Shown: positions 42,844 to 52,626 of the stretch, in pieces
How positions within the stretch are numbered: position 1 is the stretch's first letter
How the letters are laid out: each line of letters starts with the position of its first letter
The notes under the pieces: generated by a model
Database searches by the model: none
What the model saw: the letters and a program-made list of their open reading frames with translations, nothing else
What the model was told of the DNA's origin: nothing
From: Polynucleobacter sp. MWH-Berg-3C6
GTDB taxonomy: Bacteria > Pseudomonadota > Gammaproteobacteria > Burkholderiales > Burkholderiaceae
Length of the DNA: 58,177 bases
NCBI RefSeq assembly: GCF_018881855.1
Contig: NZ_JACVPN010000006.1
Location: 1 to 58,177, forward strand
Reading direction: 5' to 3'
Program-made: the position numbers and the translations under genes

Positions 42844-43891
42844 CGTTATTTACCTCATCTTTATTTTTCGGAACCGACAAAGCGGACTCCATTTGGGTTA
42901 ATTCAGCAGCTCGTTGATCAAATTGGCTATACATATCGCCACGTTCAGCTCCACGCATCATGGTTGGCCCAATACGCGCACGATCCATCGGACTTTTAAA
43001 GAAATCAGCAGGATGCTGAATCGAATCAATCTTGAGGGCATAACGACCATTACGAACACCGTATTTGCCACGAATCATCGGCAAACCATCAACAAACATC
43101 GTCACAGGATCATTAATCTCAATTGGCACAATATCGCCAACAGACATGCCCAAAACATCGCCAATGGTCATTTTTCTGCTTGCTAATACGGCGACTGCAG
43201 TAATAGAAGCGTCTTGTAGTTGCGTTTCCAAGGAATTAGCCCAATATAAATCGGTTTCACGCTTAATCTTGATGTCATTACCAAAAATCTTTTCTCGGTA
43301 AGGAACCATCACCCAATAAGGAACACAGAAGTCCAAGAAGCCTTCTGTACCCTGCATGTCTACTCGGAAGCGGCAATGCATCACGCTCTCCTCGTCTGTA
43401 GCCAGGCGTACAAAATTCATTTGCGACTCATTGCGAACAAAGCCGAATTCAATACTGGCCATCGGAGCCCAAGCACCTTCATATTCGCGCTTAATTAACT
43501 CCAAGATCCGTCTGCTAACCCGTAGCTCGGTAATGGATAGCTTCTGATAATTTGTTTTGGGCTGTCCAAATACACCATTGCCACCAAAGACCTTATCGGT
43601 AATCATGAACAGCAAAGTAGGATCAATTGCCCAGCATCCCAAGCCCTGTGCATGAGTGAAATTAACTAATTCAACATTGGAGTACTCAGGCATTTCTTGG
43701 AGGAAATCACCGTAATTCTTAATACTAGTAGTAAGACTCTTGACGTCTACACAAGTACCAATCATATTGGTTAATTCAGAGCGCAAATTACGCGCAAAAG
43801 CTTCATGCACGATCTCTAATGCAGGCATCCGTCTGTTATTCACAAACGTATTGAGATTAGTAAAGACGGCGGCTTGATTTAGACTAGACAT
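42833..43891 (-). CDS. fliM: FliM, C-ring switch protein lacking the CheY-docking N-terminus
   Basis: The 352-residue protein has the FliM middle domain (ALEIVHEAFARNLRSELTNM, KVFGGNGVFG) and the C-terminal SpoA domain (SLETQLQDASITAVAVLASR, GVRNGRYALKIDSIQ). It begins directly at the middle domain: E. coli FliM has about 40 residues before this point, including LSQxEIDALL, the CheY-P docking site, which is absent here. The start is fixed because fliK ends 14 bases upstream. The neighbouring FliN also lacks that motif. Confidence 0.93.
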   Translation of the reverse strand: MSSLNQAAVFTNLNTFVNNRRMPALEIVHEAFARNLRSELTNMIGTCVDVKSLTTSIKNYGDFLQEMPEYSNVELVNFTHAQGLGCWAIDPTLLFMITDKVFGGNGVFGQPKTNYQKLSITELRVSRRILELIKREYEGAWAPMASIEFGFVRNESQMNFVRLATDEESVMHCRFRVDMQGTEGFLDFCVPYWVMVPYREKIFGNDIKIKRETDLYWANSLETQLQDASITAVAVLASRKMTIGDVLGMSVGDIVPIEINDPVTMFVDGLPMIRGKYGVRNGRYALKIDSIQHPADFFKSPMDRARIGPTMMRGAERGDMYSQFDQRAAELTQMESALSVPKNKDEVNNDGK

Positions 43892-43905
43892 AATAAATAA
43901 ATAGG

Positions 43906-45867
43906 TTAGGCATAAATGCTCACTCTACCGTCTGGCGTAATGCCAGGACGACTGATAGACATTAACTCACCCAAAGCAACATCAACCTGGGCACCCTCTC
44001 CATTCGCTGCATTGGAGAAATTGTTACTCAAAGCAAAAGGAATGTGACCTGACTGATCTGAGCGATCACGCATATCCATGCTTAACGATAAACCCATTTG
44101 CGCAAGTTGTTCTTTGAGTTGCGCTCCACCCTGCTCTAAACGCGCCTTAGTAGAGTCGCTAGCACCCTCAACAATCAAATAGGCTCTACCATTACCGTCT
44201 AGACGCAAATCTAGCTGGATTGCACCTTGATCTGGTGGAGTGACCTCCATAATTACCCGGCCACCACCTTCCTTAAGGACTCGCATCACCTCTACATGGA
44301 GCGGGCCAGTTGCAAGGGAAGCCTGTTGTGGTTCTAGTTTTAATGTTTGGGAGGATTGCGCCAAACGCAATTCCTGATTAAATGGTGAGATAGCGTTACG
44401 GGCATTGAAATCAGATAGGCCATTAGTGACATTGCTAGATGATGTCTGCGTCAGATCTTGAAGATCGACCGGAGATTGATCTTTCATGGCCAAACCATCG
44501 ATAGCTGCCGACTTCTCAAAATTGATACTTGCAATCTTGGCATTATCAGCGCGAAGACTTTGGACTGCTTCACCAGCATCTTTGCTGGATGCACCACGAG
44601 GATCCACGCGCAAACTATTGGTAGCAGAAGTCTGAGGCAAATTAGCAAGATCTACTGTGTCGACTGCATCCGCCTTAGCTAAATCAACTGTTGTTAGGCT
44701 CGACTTAGAATCCTGGGCGTTTTTGCTCACCTGGGAGGGAATTGCCGATTGAATTCCAGATGCCGGAGCATCAAGATCTTGAACATTTGCAGCAGTAAGC
44801 TCTGCCGCTTGGACTACTTGATTCGCCTGGTTAGCGCTCGCAGCGCTCGCAGCGTCCTGTTTCGTGGCAAGAAGCGTATTGGCATTCACAAGCGGAGTTT
44901 CATTCTGCACATTGAGGGCTATGGGGCCAGCAACCACATTGGCTGTTTCGGCCTGATCTATTGGCTGCATCGGTAACACATTTGTGTCAGCAGCAAGCTG
45001 TGGACCTACAGCTTGCTGACCCTTTGCTACGCTCGCAGCATTGATTGTATTAATGGCGGAATCTGCCAATGAATCTGCATTGGCCTGGGCTGTATTAGCA
45101 ACTAACGCAGCCTGATCAAGCTTGGCATCAATAGCGCCGCCATCTTGAGAAATATTTTGAGCCAAGTCACTAGTTGCAGAATTGGCTGCAAGCGCTTGGG
45201 CGACATCATTCGCAGAAGTAGCGTCTGATACCGCATATGAAATGCCAGGAACTTGAGTACTTGCTGATGCAATCGAATCAACTCCCTGAGTAGCGCTCTC
45301 AGTCGACACCGGAGTGACGATATTTTGCGGAGCAGCAACCACCTGTGCTTGTGCAGCAGCTAATGCCGCTATTGCAGGATCTACAACGCCAGCTAAAGCG
45401 CCAATAGTTTGCTGATCAGCATCGCTTTGGGTATCCAGTTGAATTTGTGCGCCCTGGTCGACCGCTGCTGCAATTGATGCCGCAGCTTGAGAAACCACCC
45501 CTTCATCAACCGTAATCGCTTGGGCAACCTCTAATTGAGTGAGGGTTGGACCACCTGGGGCCAATCCATCCAATGAGGCTTCCTTGGAATTTTTTGACTT
45601 ATCGGCAATATTTGCAGGCTCTTTAGTGGCAATAGCGGCATTCACAGGCAAATTTTGCAAATTAGACTGGGTATCTGGTGAATTTTGGCTGTTTTTATCG
45701 AAAGCAAGGTCTTCTTCCTTGTTACTCTGCTTAGCAGCCTGCAATTCTTCTGGAAATGACGTAAGTGATTGATCTGAAGGGATTTCTCCCTGATCAACCG
45801 TATTCAAATTGCTCAAATTTTCAGCAGGATTAGCCTTTAAGAGGCGTACCGGATCAATATTTGCCAT
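43906..45867 (-). CDS. fliK: FliK, hook-length control protein
   Basis: The 653-residue protein has a long low-complexity N-terminal part rich in Ala, Gln, Asp and Ser (residues about 60-460) that acts as the hook-length ruler. The conserved C-terminal domain contains HVEVMRVLKEGGGRVIMEVT and PPDQGAIQLDLRLDG (about 528-562), the block that binds FlhB to switch substrate. It is longer than E. coli FliK (375), matching the long hook protein and perhaps a longer hook. It is between fliJ and fliM, with no fliL. Confidence 0.9.
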   Translation of the reverse strand: MANIDPVRLLKANPAENLSNLNTVDQGEIPSDQSLTSFPEELQAAKQSNKEEDLAFDKNSQNSPDTQSNLQNLPVNAAIATKEPANIADKSKNSKEASLDGLAPGGPTLTQLEVAQAITVDEGVVSQAAASIAAAVDQGAQIQLDTQSDADQQTIGALAGVVDPAIAALAAAQAQVVAAPQNIVTPVSTESATQGVDSIASASTQVPGISYAVSDATSANDVAQALAANSATSDLAQNISQDGGAIDAKLDQAALVANTAQANADSLADSAINTINAASVAKGQQAVGPQLAADTNVLPMQPIDQAETANVVAGPIALNVQNETPLVNANTLLATKQDAASAASANQANQVVQAAELTAANVQDLDAPASGIQSAIPSQVSKNAQDSKSSLTTVDLAKADAVDTVDLANLPQTSATNSLRVDPRGASSKDAGEAVQSLRADNAKIASINFEKSAAIDGLAMKDQSPVDLQDLTQTSSSNVTNGLSDFNARNAISPFNQELRLAQSSQTLKLEPQQASLATGPLHVEVMRVLKEGGGRVIMEVTPPDQGAIQLDLRLDGNGRAYLIVEGASDSTKARLEQGGAQLKEQLAQMGLSLSMDMRDRSDQSGHIPFALSNNFSNAANGEGAQVDVALGELMSISRPGITPDGRVSIYA

Positions 45868-45915
45868 TGATGTTTCCCTTTTAGTTAAACATAAGGAAGC
45901 ATTTTCCGTGCCAAT

Positions 45916-46344
45916 CTACTTTTTTATTCGCGAAACAAGGCTATCTTCTCGGACTTTATTTTCTTTAACCTCTTTGCTATGGGCAAATTCGGCATTTTTA
46001 CGTTTGAGAACCTTCTCAATTGCTTGCACCTTGAGCTGACTGGCTAAAGCATGGGCCTTAGACTGTTCCGTAGCATGTTTCATGCCAACAATCTGCTGTT
46101 TTTGCTCATTGACACCATTTTCTAGGCGATTACGGAAAGCATTGGAATCCTGCAAAAAAGCCACCTGGACACCCTGCTGAGCAGTTTGAATCATCTGCTC
46201 GCCGTATTCTCTTACATAATCACTGACTTGCTGGCTAAATTGCTCGCTTTTCTTGAGCTCAAAATTAAGCTTCTTAAATTGGGCTTGAGCCCTTTCTTCC
46301 CGAATCTTAGAAATCTTGAGGAATAGCTTTAAGGCTTCTTTCAT
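45916..46344 (-). CDS. fliJ: FliJ, export chaperone escort
   Basis: The 142-residue protein is a nearly continuous coiled coil with charged heptads (KISKIREERAQAQFKKLNFE, EQSKAHALASQLKVQAIEKV), typical of FliJ. It helps FliI/FliH deliver substrates to FlhA. The start overlaps the fliI stop by 4 bases. Confidence 0.85.
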   Translation of the reverse strand: MKEALKLFLKISKIREERAQAQFKKLNFELKKSEQFSQQVSDYVREYGEQMIQTAQQGVQVAFLQDSNAFRNRLENGVNEQKQQIVGMKHATEQSKAHALASQLKVQAIEKVLKRKNAEFAHSKEVKENKVREDSLVSRIKK

Positions 46345-47726
46345 TGAGAGGCCTCAGCGATGGCTAATAATTCTTTGAGGGACTCATCAAGAGTAATGAC
46401 TTGAGTAACGTCTTGTTGTAAAAAATTCTGAATTTGGGGCCAGAGCCGAATTGCCCGGTCAAAATCGGGATCGGATCCTGGGGCATATGCCCCCATATTG
46501 AGAAGATCCCGTCCACGCATATAGCGGCTATATAACTGCTTCACCCTTCTTGCGGCCAAGAGGTGTTGCTCTGTTACCACTCTTGGCATTACCCGAGAAA
46601 TAGAGCGCTCAATGTCAATAGCAGGGTAATGGCCGCCATCTGCTAGTTCTCGAGACAGAAATAAGTGGCCGTCTAATACGCCTCTAGCAGTATCAGATAT
46701 AGGGTCATTAATATCATCACCATCCAAGAGAATCGTATAGAAGGCGGTTAAGGATCCATTTGGATTTGTGCCGTTACCTGCTTTTTCAATCAACTCAGGG
46801 AGTTTGCCAAAAACACTAGGCGTATAACCCCGGGATACAGGCGCCTCACCCAAGCTTAAGCCAATCTCTCGTTGTGCCATTGCAAAGCGGGTTAAGGAGT
46901 CCACAATCAATACAACATGCTTACCCTGATCTCGAAACCATGCCGCAATTTCAGTCCCATACCATGCGCCCTTGGCCCTTGCTAATGGAGATGAGTCTGC
47001 TGGAGCAGCAACGACTACTGCACGCTTGAGCGCCTCTTCGCCCAAAACATCCTCACAAAACTCTCGCACCTCCCGACCACGCTCGCCTACTAAAGCAATC
47101 ACAATCACATCTGCTTTGCAGTTACGTGCCAGCATACCTAAAGTCACACTCTTACCAACACCTGACCCAGCAAAAATACCAAGACGCTGCCCACGACCAA
47201 CAGTAAGCATGCCATTTGCAGAACGAATACCAGTATCGAGCGGCTCCTGAATTGGGTTTCTTAATAAAGGATTGATCGTTTTGGATTGCTTCTTCACAAT
47301 TTTGACATCACTGCCTGGCTTTCCATCAAGCGGTCTGCCAAAACCATCAACCACTCTGCCGAGCAAAGAGAGGTCAATTGGCAATGGCTCTACAGAAGAG
47401 CGCGTCATAAAGCCTTGCGATGTTCTAAAGGGAGTATTGGCTGGATAGACTAATGCGCCTGGAGTAATGCCATCAATCGCATCAATTGCCATTAAAAAAG
47501 TAATGTCGCCATCAAAGCCGATACATTCTGCATCAATGACTCTTTTGGATGCTCCAGAAAAAATACAGGCTCCCGCACCAATAGCAAGAGGCAATCCTTC
47601 AACCTCCAAAACAAAGCCAGATACTTTCTTAATGCGGCCTTCGCGAATGGAGCGTGGCGCCTCACCCAAAAAATCACGGGCATGATTTAATTTGACAAGA
47701 ACTTGTTCCGGACCCAGGACCGTCAT
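46341..47726 (-). CDS. fliI: FliI, flagellar export ATPase
   Basis: The 461-residue protein is an F1-beta-like ATPase. Walker A is AGSGVGKS (about 186-193), Walker B lies in HVVLIVDSLTRFAMAQREI, and the family block YSRYMRGRDLLNMGAYAPGS precedes the C-terminal part. The frame is open to a TTG at 47747, but the ATG at 47726 has GAGGG 8 bases upstream and is preferred. The gene is 13 bases from fliH. Confidence 0.95.
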   Translation of the reverse strand: MTVLGPEQVLVKLNHARDFLGEAPRSIREGRIKKVSGFVLEVEGLPLAIGAGACIFSGASKRVIDAECIGFDGDITFLMAIDAIDGITPGALVYPANTPFRTSQGFMTRSSVEPLPIDLSLLGRVVDGFGRPLDGKPGSDVKIVKKQSKTINPLLRNPIQEPLDTGIRSANGMLTVGRGQRLGIFAGSGVGKSVTLGMLARNCKADVIVIALVGERGREVREFCEDVLGEEALKRAVVVAAPADSSPLARAKGAWYGTEIAAWFRDQGKHVVLIVDSLTRFAMAQREIGLSLGEAPVSRGYTPSVFGKLPELIEKAGNGTNPNGSLTAFYTILLDGDDINDPISDTARGVLDGHLFLSRELADGGHYPAIDIERSISRVMPRVVTEQHLLAARRVKQLYSRYMRGRDLLNMGAYAPGSDPDFDRAIRLWPQIQNFLQQDVTQVITLDESLKELLAIAEASQ

Positions 47727-47739
47727 GTCTGGGCCCTCT

Positions 47740-48441
47740 TTAAGCAATATCGTTAGGAGAAGAAAGGCCTAGTGCAGAACGCACTAAAGCCTTACGAGCT
47801 TCGTAGCCTACATCAATCCGCGCGCCAGAAATTTCAACATAAGCATGACCCGGCGGAACATCAGAATCAAGTAAGAGAGTGCATGTAAATGGCAAACCAG
47901 ATTCATCTACAAAACGGTTCCAGGTATCCACCTCTTCTTTACGAATACGCAGGAATACATTTTCACCAGGCAAAGGTAAGCGCATGAGCGCTTCCTGAAT
48001 TGCAGCGACAAATGGTCCGCGCTCCAGTGAATCAGCGCCACTAATGCGCAAAGCTACTTCATATGCAAATTCATTTAAAGATTCTGAGATGGCATCCGGC
48101 ATACCGTGCAAAGCAGACAAGAGCTCCTGCAATGCTGCTTGAAGTGCATCGATTTTTTCTTTGGCGTCATCATAGGCCTGCTGATATCCAGCCTGGGCTC
48201 CTGCATGAGTGCCTGCTGCCAGACCCTCATCCTCACCTTTGGCGTAACCTGACTTATAGCCTTCTGCAAAACCGGCATCGTATGCCTCTTGCCGAATCTG
48301 AGCAATTTCCGCTTCAGTAATCTGAGGAATGGCTGGAGGCTCCTCCACTACTTCAGGCGCCACAACAATCATTTCAACTGATGGCTGAAGAACCTCTGCT
48401 GCTGGAGGGTCAAATGACGGGGGGACCCATTTGATAATCAT
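47740..48441 (-). CDS. fliH: FliH, export ATPase regulator
   Basis: The 233-residue protein has the FliH glycine-repeat segment (YDAGFAEGYKSGYAKGEDEG, AAGTHAGAQAGYQQAYDDAK, about residues 53-93) and a C-terminal domain with LRISGADSLERGPFVAAIQE and GHAYVEISGARIDVG. It binds and inhibits FliI and links it to the C-ring. It is 9 bases from fliG. Confidence 0.92.
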   Translation of the reverse strand: MIIKWVPPSFDPPAAEVLQPSVEMIVVAPEVVEEPPAIPQITEAEIAQIRQEAYDAGFAEGYKSGYAKGEDEGLAAGTHAGAQAGYQQAYDDAKEKIDALQAALQELLSALHGMPDAISESLNEFAYEVALRISGADSLERGPFVAAIQEALMRLPLPGENVFLRIRKEEVDTWNRFVDESGLPFTCTLLLDSDVPPGHAYVEISGARIDVGYEARKALVRSALGLSSPNDIA

Positions 48442-48450
48442 TTGCCTAAA

Positions 48451-49509
48451 TTAAATTAAGTCGTCTTTTTGGGCAGATCGCAAGTAGATCTTGCCTTCTC
48501 CAGCCAATCTGCGTGCCAACTGAATGATCTCTCGCTGATTCTCTTGAACCTCGGAAACGCGTACTGGAGGTAATGTATCTAGCTCATCACGAATACGTTC
48601 AGCAGAGCGACGTGTCAAATTACCAAAAATCTTATCGCGCAATTTAGGGCTAGCGCCTTTGAGGGCCAAGATGAGAATGTTCTGAGGAACCTCAAGCAAG
48701 AGCGTCTCCAAAGAACTATCTTCCACAGTAAGAAAGTCTTCAAAGACAAACATCTTCTCTACAATCAAATCAGCCAATTCAGGATCGTATTCACGAATGC
48801 TATTAATCGCACTTTCATTTTTCTGAATATCCATGAGATTCAGAATGTCAGCCACTGGACTAATACCGCCAACACCGCTGACACCTTTTTCTGCAACTCT
48901 GCCTACCACTTGTAGCATGGCGTCATTAAGAACTCGCATTGCATCAGGATCAACCTTATCAAGCAAGGCAATTCGCAACATCAGTTCATTTCTTTTCTCT
49001 TCAGGGAAGAGCTCCATCAAAGCAGAAGTTTGTTCTGGTTTTAAGAAGGTTGCTAGGCTGGCAACAATTTGTGGATGCTCATTTTTAATAATGGAATACA
49101 ACTCATCATTACTAAATGAAGCGAAGGCCTCAAGACCATGAAGTCTGGGAGGCTCGCCTTCGCCAAGCAGCTTGATTGTTTCAGCAAGAATATCCTTTCC
49201 GCCGATAGAAGCATGGGAAGTTGTAATGTATTTGAACTCCTCAAGCACCATCACAACCGTTTCTTTTTCCAAGAACTGCATGGTTGCCATGCGAGAAGAA
49301 ATTCTTTGAACATCTTCAGGAGTTAATTGACGCAGAACTTCAGCTGAAACGTCCGGATCAACCATCAACAAAATTAAGGCGACCTTAAATACGTTGTCAA
49401 TTTCTTCGTGATTCTCAATTGGGTCTTTAATCCCGAGTTGCATTGCCTCGCTGAGGCGCATGGTGCTCTGATCTACTTGTTGATGCAGCTTATATTTATC
49501 AATAGACAT
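48451..49509 (-). CDS. fliG: FliG, motor switch protein
   Basis: The 352-residue protein has the three FliG domains. The middle domain carries the EHPQ motif in IIKNEHPQIVASLATFLKPE, and the C-terminal torque domain carries LLEVPQNILILALKGASPKLRDKI with the charged residues that meet MotA. The sequence is of normal length. It lies 2 bases after fliF. Confidence 0.95.
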   Translation of the reverse strand: MSIDKYKLHQQVDQSTMRLSEAMQLGIKDPIENHEEIDNVFKVALILLMVDPDVSAEVLRQLTPEDVQRISSRMATMQFLEKETVVMVLEEFKYITTSHASIGGKDILAETIKLLGEGEPPRLHGLEAFASFSNDELYSIIKNEHPQIVASLATFLKPEQTSALMELFPEEKRNELMLRIALLDKVDPDAMRVLNDAMLQVVGRVAEKGVSGVGGISPVADILNLMDIQKNESAINSIREYDPELADLIVEKMFVFEDFLTVEDSSLETLLLEVPQNILILALKGASPKLRDKIFGNLTRRSAERIRDELDTLPPVRVSEVQENQREIIQLARRLAGEGKIYLRSAQKDDLI

Positions 49510-49511
49510 GG

Positions 49512-51371
49512 CTATACCAATCCTTCAGGTTTGATGCCATTGGGCGGGAAAGTTGAATCTGCTGCATCCCCATCCTTCTTTGGAACGCGCCAATTTTTCA
49601 AAAGAGTTCCAATAACCTGTGGGTTATTTTTTACATACTCAATTGTGTAAGCGGATAGCTCTTCATAATCTTTTTCGAGCTTAGCAAGACGTTCTTTTTC
49701 TTGTTCCAATTTTCGGCGCTCCATCTCTGCAAACTCTCTTGCTGCAATCACAGCTGGGTCTTCGGGTTCGGGTTCGGGCTCAATGACTTCTTCAATAATT
49801 GGAGCAATGACCTCAGGCTCTTCGGGAGCAAATAAATTCTTGAGTGCGCGATACATCAACAGGATTGCTAGCAAAACCAAACCGTACTTCAGGAACTCTT
49901 TGCTCAGCTCAAAGAATTCTGGTTGACGATAGAACGGAACTGCCTCTACTGTATCGGCCGCAAAAGGAATATTGGCAACACTTACGGTATCGCCACGCTT
50001 CTCGTTGTAGCCCACAGCATCGCGAACAATATTCGTAATTTGCTGCAACTCTTCAGGAGAATATGGCGCTGCAGGAGTCTCAACCTTGCCATCTCTCATA
50101 ATGGCCGGCTTGTAATTCACAACTACGGCTGCAGAAATTCTCTTCACCTGGCCTTTATTGGCCTTCAGCACTTCAATGGCGCGATCTACCTCATAGTTAA
50201 TCGTGCTCTCTCTACGTTCAGACGTATCGCCGCCCGCACCACTTGGGGAATTGAGCTGACGGGCCTCGTTATCAGCAGCTAATGGGCCAGTCAATGGCGC
50301 AGTGGGCTGTGGAGGGGGCTGATTTGTCAGGGCGCCCGGGGTAGCGCCTTTAGCACCACCTGGCTGACCAGAAGAATCAATATTCTGCTGACTGCGAACG
50401 CTTGCCGCATTAGGTGCAGAATTTTTACCAAAGGTTTCTTCAGTGCGCGTGCGCTCATCAAAGTTCATGTCAACGGTAACTTGAGCGCGCACACTATCTT
50501 TGCCGGCGATTGGATCCATCAAGATGGAAACGCGTTTGGCCAACGCATTTTCTAACTCAGCAACATACTTCAATTGTGATGAATCCAGGCTCTCCATTCT
50601 CTGACTGCTTTGAGATAACAAGATTCCTTCTTGATCAACTACAGTCACCTGCGAAGGAGAGAGTTTTGGAATTGAAGAGCCAACCAGATGCTGAATTGCA
50701 ATCACTTGCTGCGGCTCTAAGAAGCGGCCTGGATACATCTGCAACACAACCGATGCCGTTGGCTTTTCTTGATCGCGAACAAATGCGGTTTGCTTTGGAA
50801 CTGCTAAATGCACTCTGGCAGATTTGATTTGGGCTATCGAGCCAATACTCCTTGCCAGCTCGCCCTCTAAGGCCCGCTGGTAATTGACTTGCTCAACAAA
50901 TTGACTGGTACCGAGTTTCTGATTTTCAAGAACTTCAAAACCAACATACCCCGATTTAGGTAGGCCTTGTCCCGCTAACTTGAGACGCGTTTCGTATACT
51001 AATTTTTCTGGCACCAAAATCGCACCGCCACCAGGCGTGAATTGATATGGCACATTCATCTGCGTTAACGATGCAATGATTTGCGAACCATCTGCCTCGT
51101 TAATATTTGAAAATAAAACTTTGTAATCATTCTTGCTACCAGAGACAGATAACACTAGCAGCATGGCTACTAGAAATACTCCAGCCGCACCTAAACCAAT
51201 CTTTTGTTTGAATTCAAGCTTTTCAAAACGGCTTTTAGCCAATTCCCAAGCATTTTTGGGTGGCTCATTAGATAGACCGGCATCTACGCTGCCAGAATTG
51301 GCCGAGCTCAGATTAACTGATGCTGCGCCACTATCTGGATTCATCGATTTTGGTTGGTCGTTTTCAGCCAA
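49512..51371 (-). CDS. fliF: FliF, MS-ring protein
   Basis: The 619-residue protein has a first transmembrane helix (KIGLGAAGVFLVAMLLVLSV, about 57-76), a periplasmic ring-building region (for example RALEGELARSIGSIAQIKSA), a Gln/Pro/Gly-rich linker near 330-370, a second helix (FLKYGLVLLAILLMYRAL, about 500-517) and a cytoplasmic tail that binds FliG (ends VIGTLLKNWRV plus a short tail). The start is TTG at 51371, with AAAGGAA about 11 bases upstream. It is the first gene of the fliFGHIJKMNOPQR transcript. Confidence 0.95.
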   Translation of the reverse strand: MAENDQPKSMNPDSGAASVNLSSANSGSVDAGLSNEPPKNAWELAKSRFEKLEFKQKIGLGAAGVFLVAMLLVLSVSGSKNDYKVLFSNINEADGSQIIASLTQMNVPYQFTPGGGAILVPEKLVYETRLKLAGQGLPKSGYVGFEVLENQKLGTSQFVEQVNYQRALEGELARSIGSIAQIKSARVHLAVPKQTAFVRDQEKPTASVVLQMYPGRFLEPQQVIAIQHLVGSSIPKLSPSQVTVVDQEGILLSQSSQRMESLDSSQLKYVAELENALAKRVSILMDPIAGKDSVRAQVTVDMNFDERTRTEETFGKNSAPNAASVRSQQNIDSSGQPGGAKGATPGALTNQPPPQPTAPLTGPLAADNEARQLNSPSGAGGDTSERRESTINYEVDRAIEVLKANKGQVKRISAAVVVNYKPAIMRDGKVETPAAPYSPEELQQITNIVRDAVGYNEKRGDTVSVANIPFAADTVEAVPFYRQPEFFELSKEFLKYGLVLLAILLMYRALKNLFAPEEPEVIAPIIEEVIEPEPEPEDPAVIAAREFAEMERRKLEQEKERLAKLEKDYEELSAYTIEYVKNNPQVIGTLLKNWRVPKKDGDAADSTFPPNGIKPEGLV

Positions 51372-51414
51372 TTTATTAGCTTTCCTTTTCCTGGTAAGAA
51401 TATTTGTTTTATCG

Positions 51415-51442
51415 AAAAAGTATCAAAATTTTCAAAAAGTAT
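51415..51442. repeat. Direct repeat AAAAAGTAT in the fliF/flrB divergent region
   Basis: AAAAAGTAT occurs at 51415-51423 and 51434-51442 between the divergent fliF and sensor-kinase genes. It may be a regulator site, but it is A-rich and could be chance. Confidence 0.25.
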
Positions 51443-51498
51443 ATATGAATGCGTTAGCTTATTGAAAATACTTGGGTTTTTTCCAATATTATTCAGAG

Positions 51499-52623
51499 AT
51501 GACCAAAGAAACTGATAGCCAAAATACTGCCGCCTCCCAAGAACTGGGGGAGGCTTTTGGGCTGTTTTTAGAGGCCTCAAAGGCTCTAGAAGCACAGCAG
51601 GCGGTGCTTCAAGGTCAAATTGATAGACTTAGTCAGGAGCTGATCGTTGCCAATAGTCGACTATCTAGCCTTCTGAATTCTTTGCCCTCAGGGATAATTC
51701 TCTTTGAAAATCATATAGTTATAGACTTTAACCCAGCAGCCTTAGGCATGATTCCCGAGCTCCAAAAGGATATGGAATGGACTATTCCGCCAAGCTGGAA
51801 GAGCATGAACTCCATCCGCTCAGGGGAATACCTAGTCATGATGGGCGGCGAGGAGCGCATTTTGCAGGCCCATGAAGTAAAAAGTGGTCTGCGCAGTGTG
51901 TTGCAGTTACAAGACATCACTTCGACAATCACCTCCAGAATTGAGAAGGAGCGCAGCGACCGGCTTGCCGCAATGGGCAAAATGACTGCGGGCATTGCCC
52001 ACCAGCTTCGCACACCTTTATCAACCGCTCTCTTATATTCATCACACTTAAGCGATGCCTCGCTCGAAGAGTCTCAAAAACAGCTCTTTGCACAGCGCCT
52101 GAAAACGCAGTTGATGAACCTAGAGAAGCTAGCGGGAAATATGCTCATGTTTATTCGGCAGCGTCCACAAAAAACGAACTCACTTCCAGTCAATCAAATA
52201 TTAGATGAGGCCTGTCAAACAGTGCAGGTCTTGTGCGATGAGCGGCATATCCAGTTTATCCAGAGCTTTAACACCGAAGGTGTTGTGGTTAACGTAGAAA
52301 AACAATCTATCGTTGCAGCTTTAGTAGCAATCCTTGAAAACGCTCTGCAGGTTACCCAATCAGGGCAATGCATTGAGATTCACTCAGCGCATAAAGGTGG
52401 TCGTCTTGAAATCACGATTGATGATCAAGGTCCTGGTATTGCCCCCGATATGATGGAAACTCTTTTCGAGCCCTTCTCCACGAGTCGCATTACGGGTACC
52501 GGACTGGGTCTATCCATTGCCCGCAGTGCTATTGATAGTCACCGTGGAGAAATCTTGGTAAGTAATCGTGAAGGTGGAGGCGCTCGCTTTACGATTCTGC
52601 TGCCTTGTCTCACTGAGCTCTAG
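51499..52623 (+). CDS. FlrB/FleS-like flagellar sensor histidine kinase
   Basis: The 374-residue soluble kinase has an N-terminal coiled coil (ALEAQQAVLQGQIDRLSQEL), a PAS-like domain (LLNSLPSGIILFENHIVIDF), the phospho-acceptor helix GIAHQLRTPLSTAL (His at about 168) and a full ATPase domain (AILENALQV, DDQGPGIAPDMMETLF, GTGLGLSIARSAIDSHRGEI). No membrane segment is seen, as in FlrB/FleS. It is divergent from fliF, with FlrC-like response regulator 3 bases after. An in-frame TTG at 51472 is an alternative start; neither start has a clear ribosome site. Confidence 0.85.
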   Translation: MTKETDSQNTAASQELGEAFGLFLEASKALEAQQAVLQGQIDRLSQELIVANSRLSSLLNSLPSGIILFENHIVIDFNPAALGMIPELQKDMEWTIPPSWKSMNSIRSGEYLVMMGGEERILQAHEVKSGLRSVLQLQDITSTITSRIEKERSDRLAAMGKMTAGIAHQLRTPLSTALLYSSHLSDASLEESQKQLFAQRLKTQLMNLEKLAGNMLMFIRQRPQKTNSLPVNQILDEACQTVQVLCDERHIQFIQSFNTEGVVVNVEKQSIVAALVAILENALQVTQSGQCIEIHSAHKGGRLEITIDDQGPGIAPDMMETLFEPFSTSRITGTGLGLSIARSAIDSHRGEILVSNREGGGARFTILLPCLTEL

Positions 52624-52626
52624 AAT

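Noticed and set aside
51372..51498. Sigma-54 promoter for fliF or the FlrB-like gene
   Set aside because: No GG-N10-GC element on either strand of this region.
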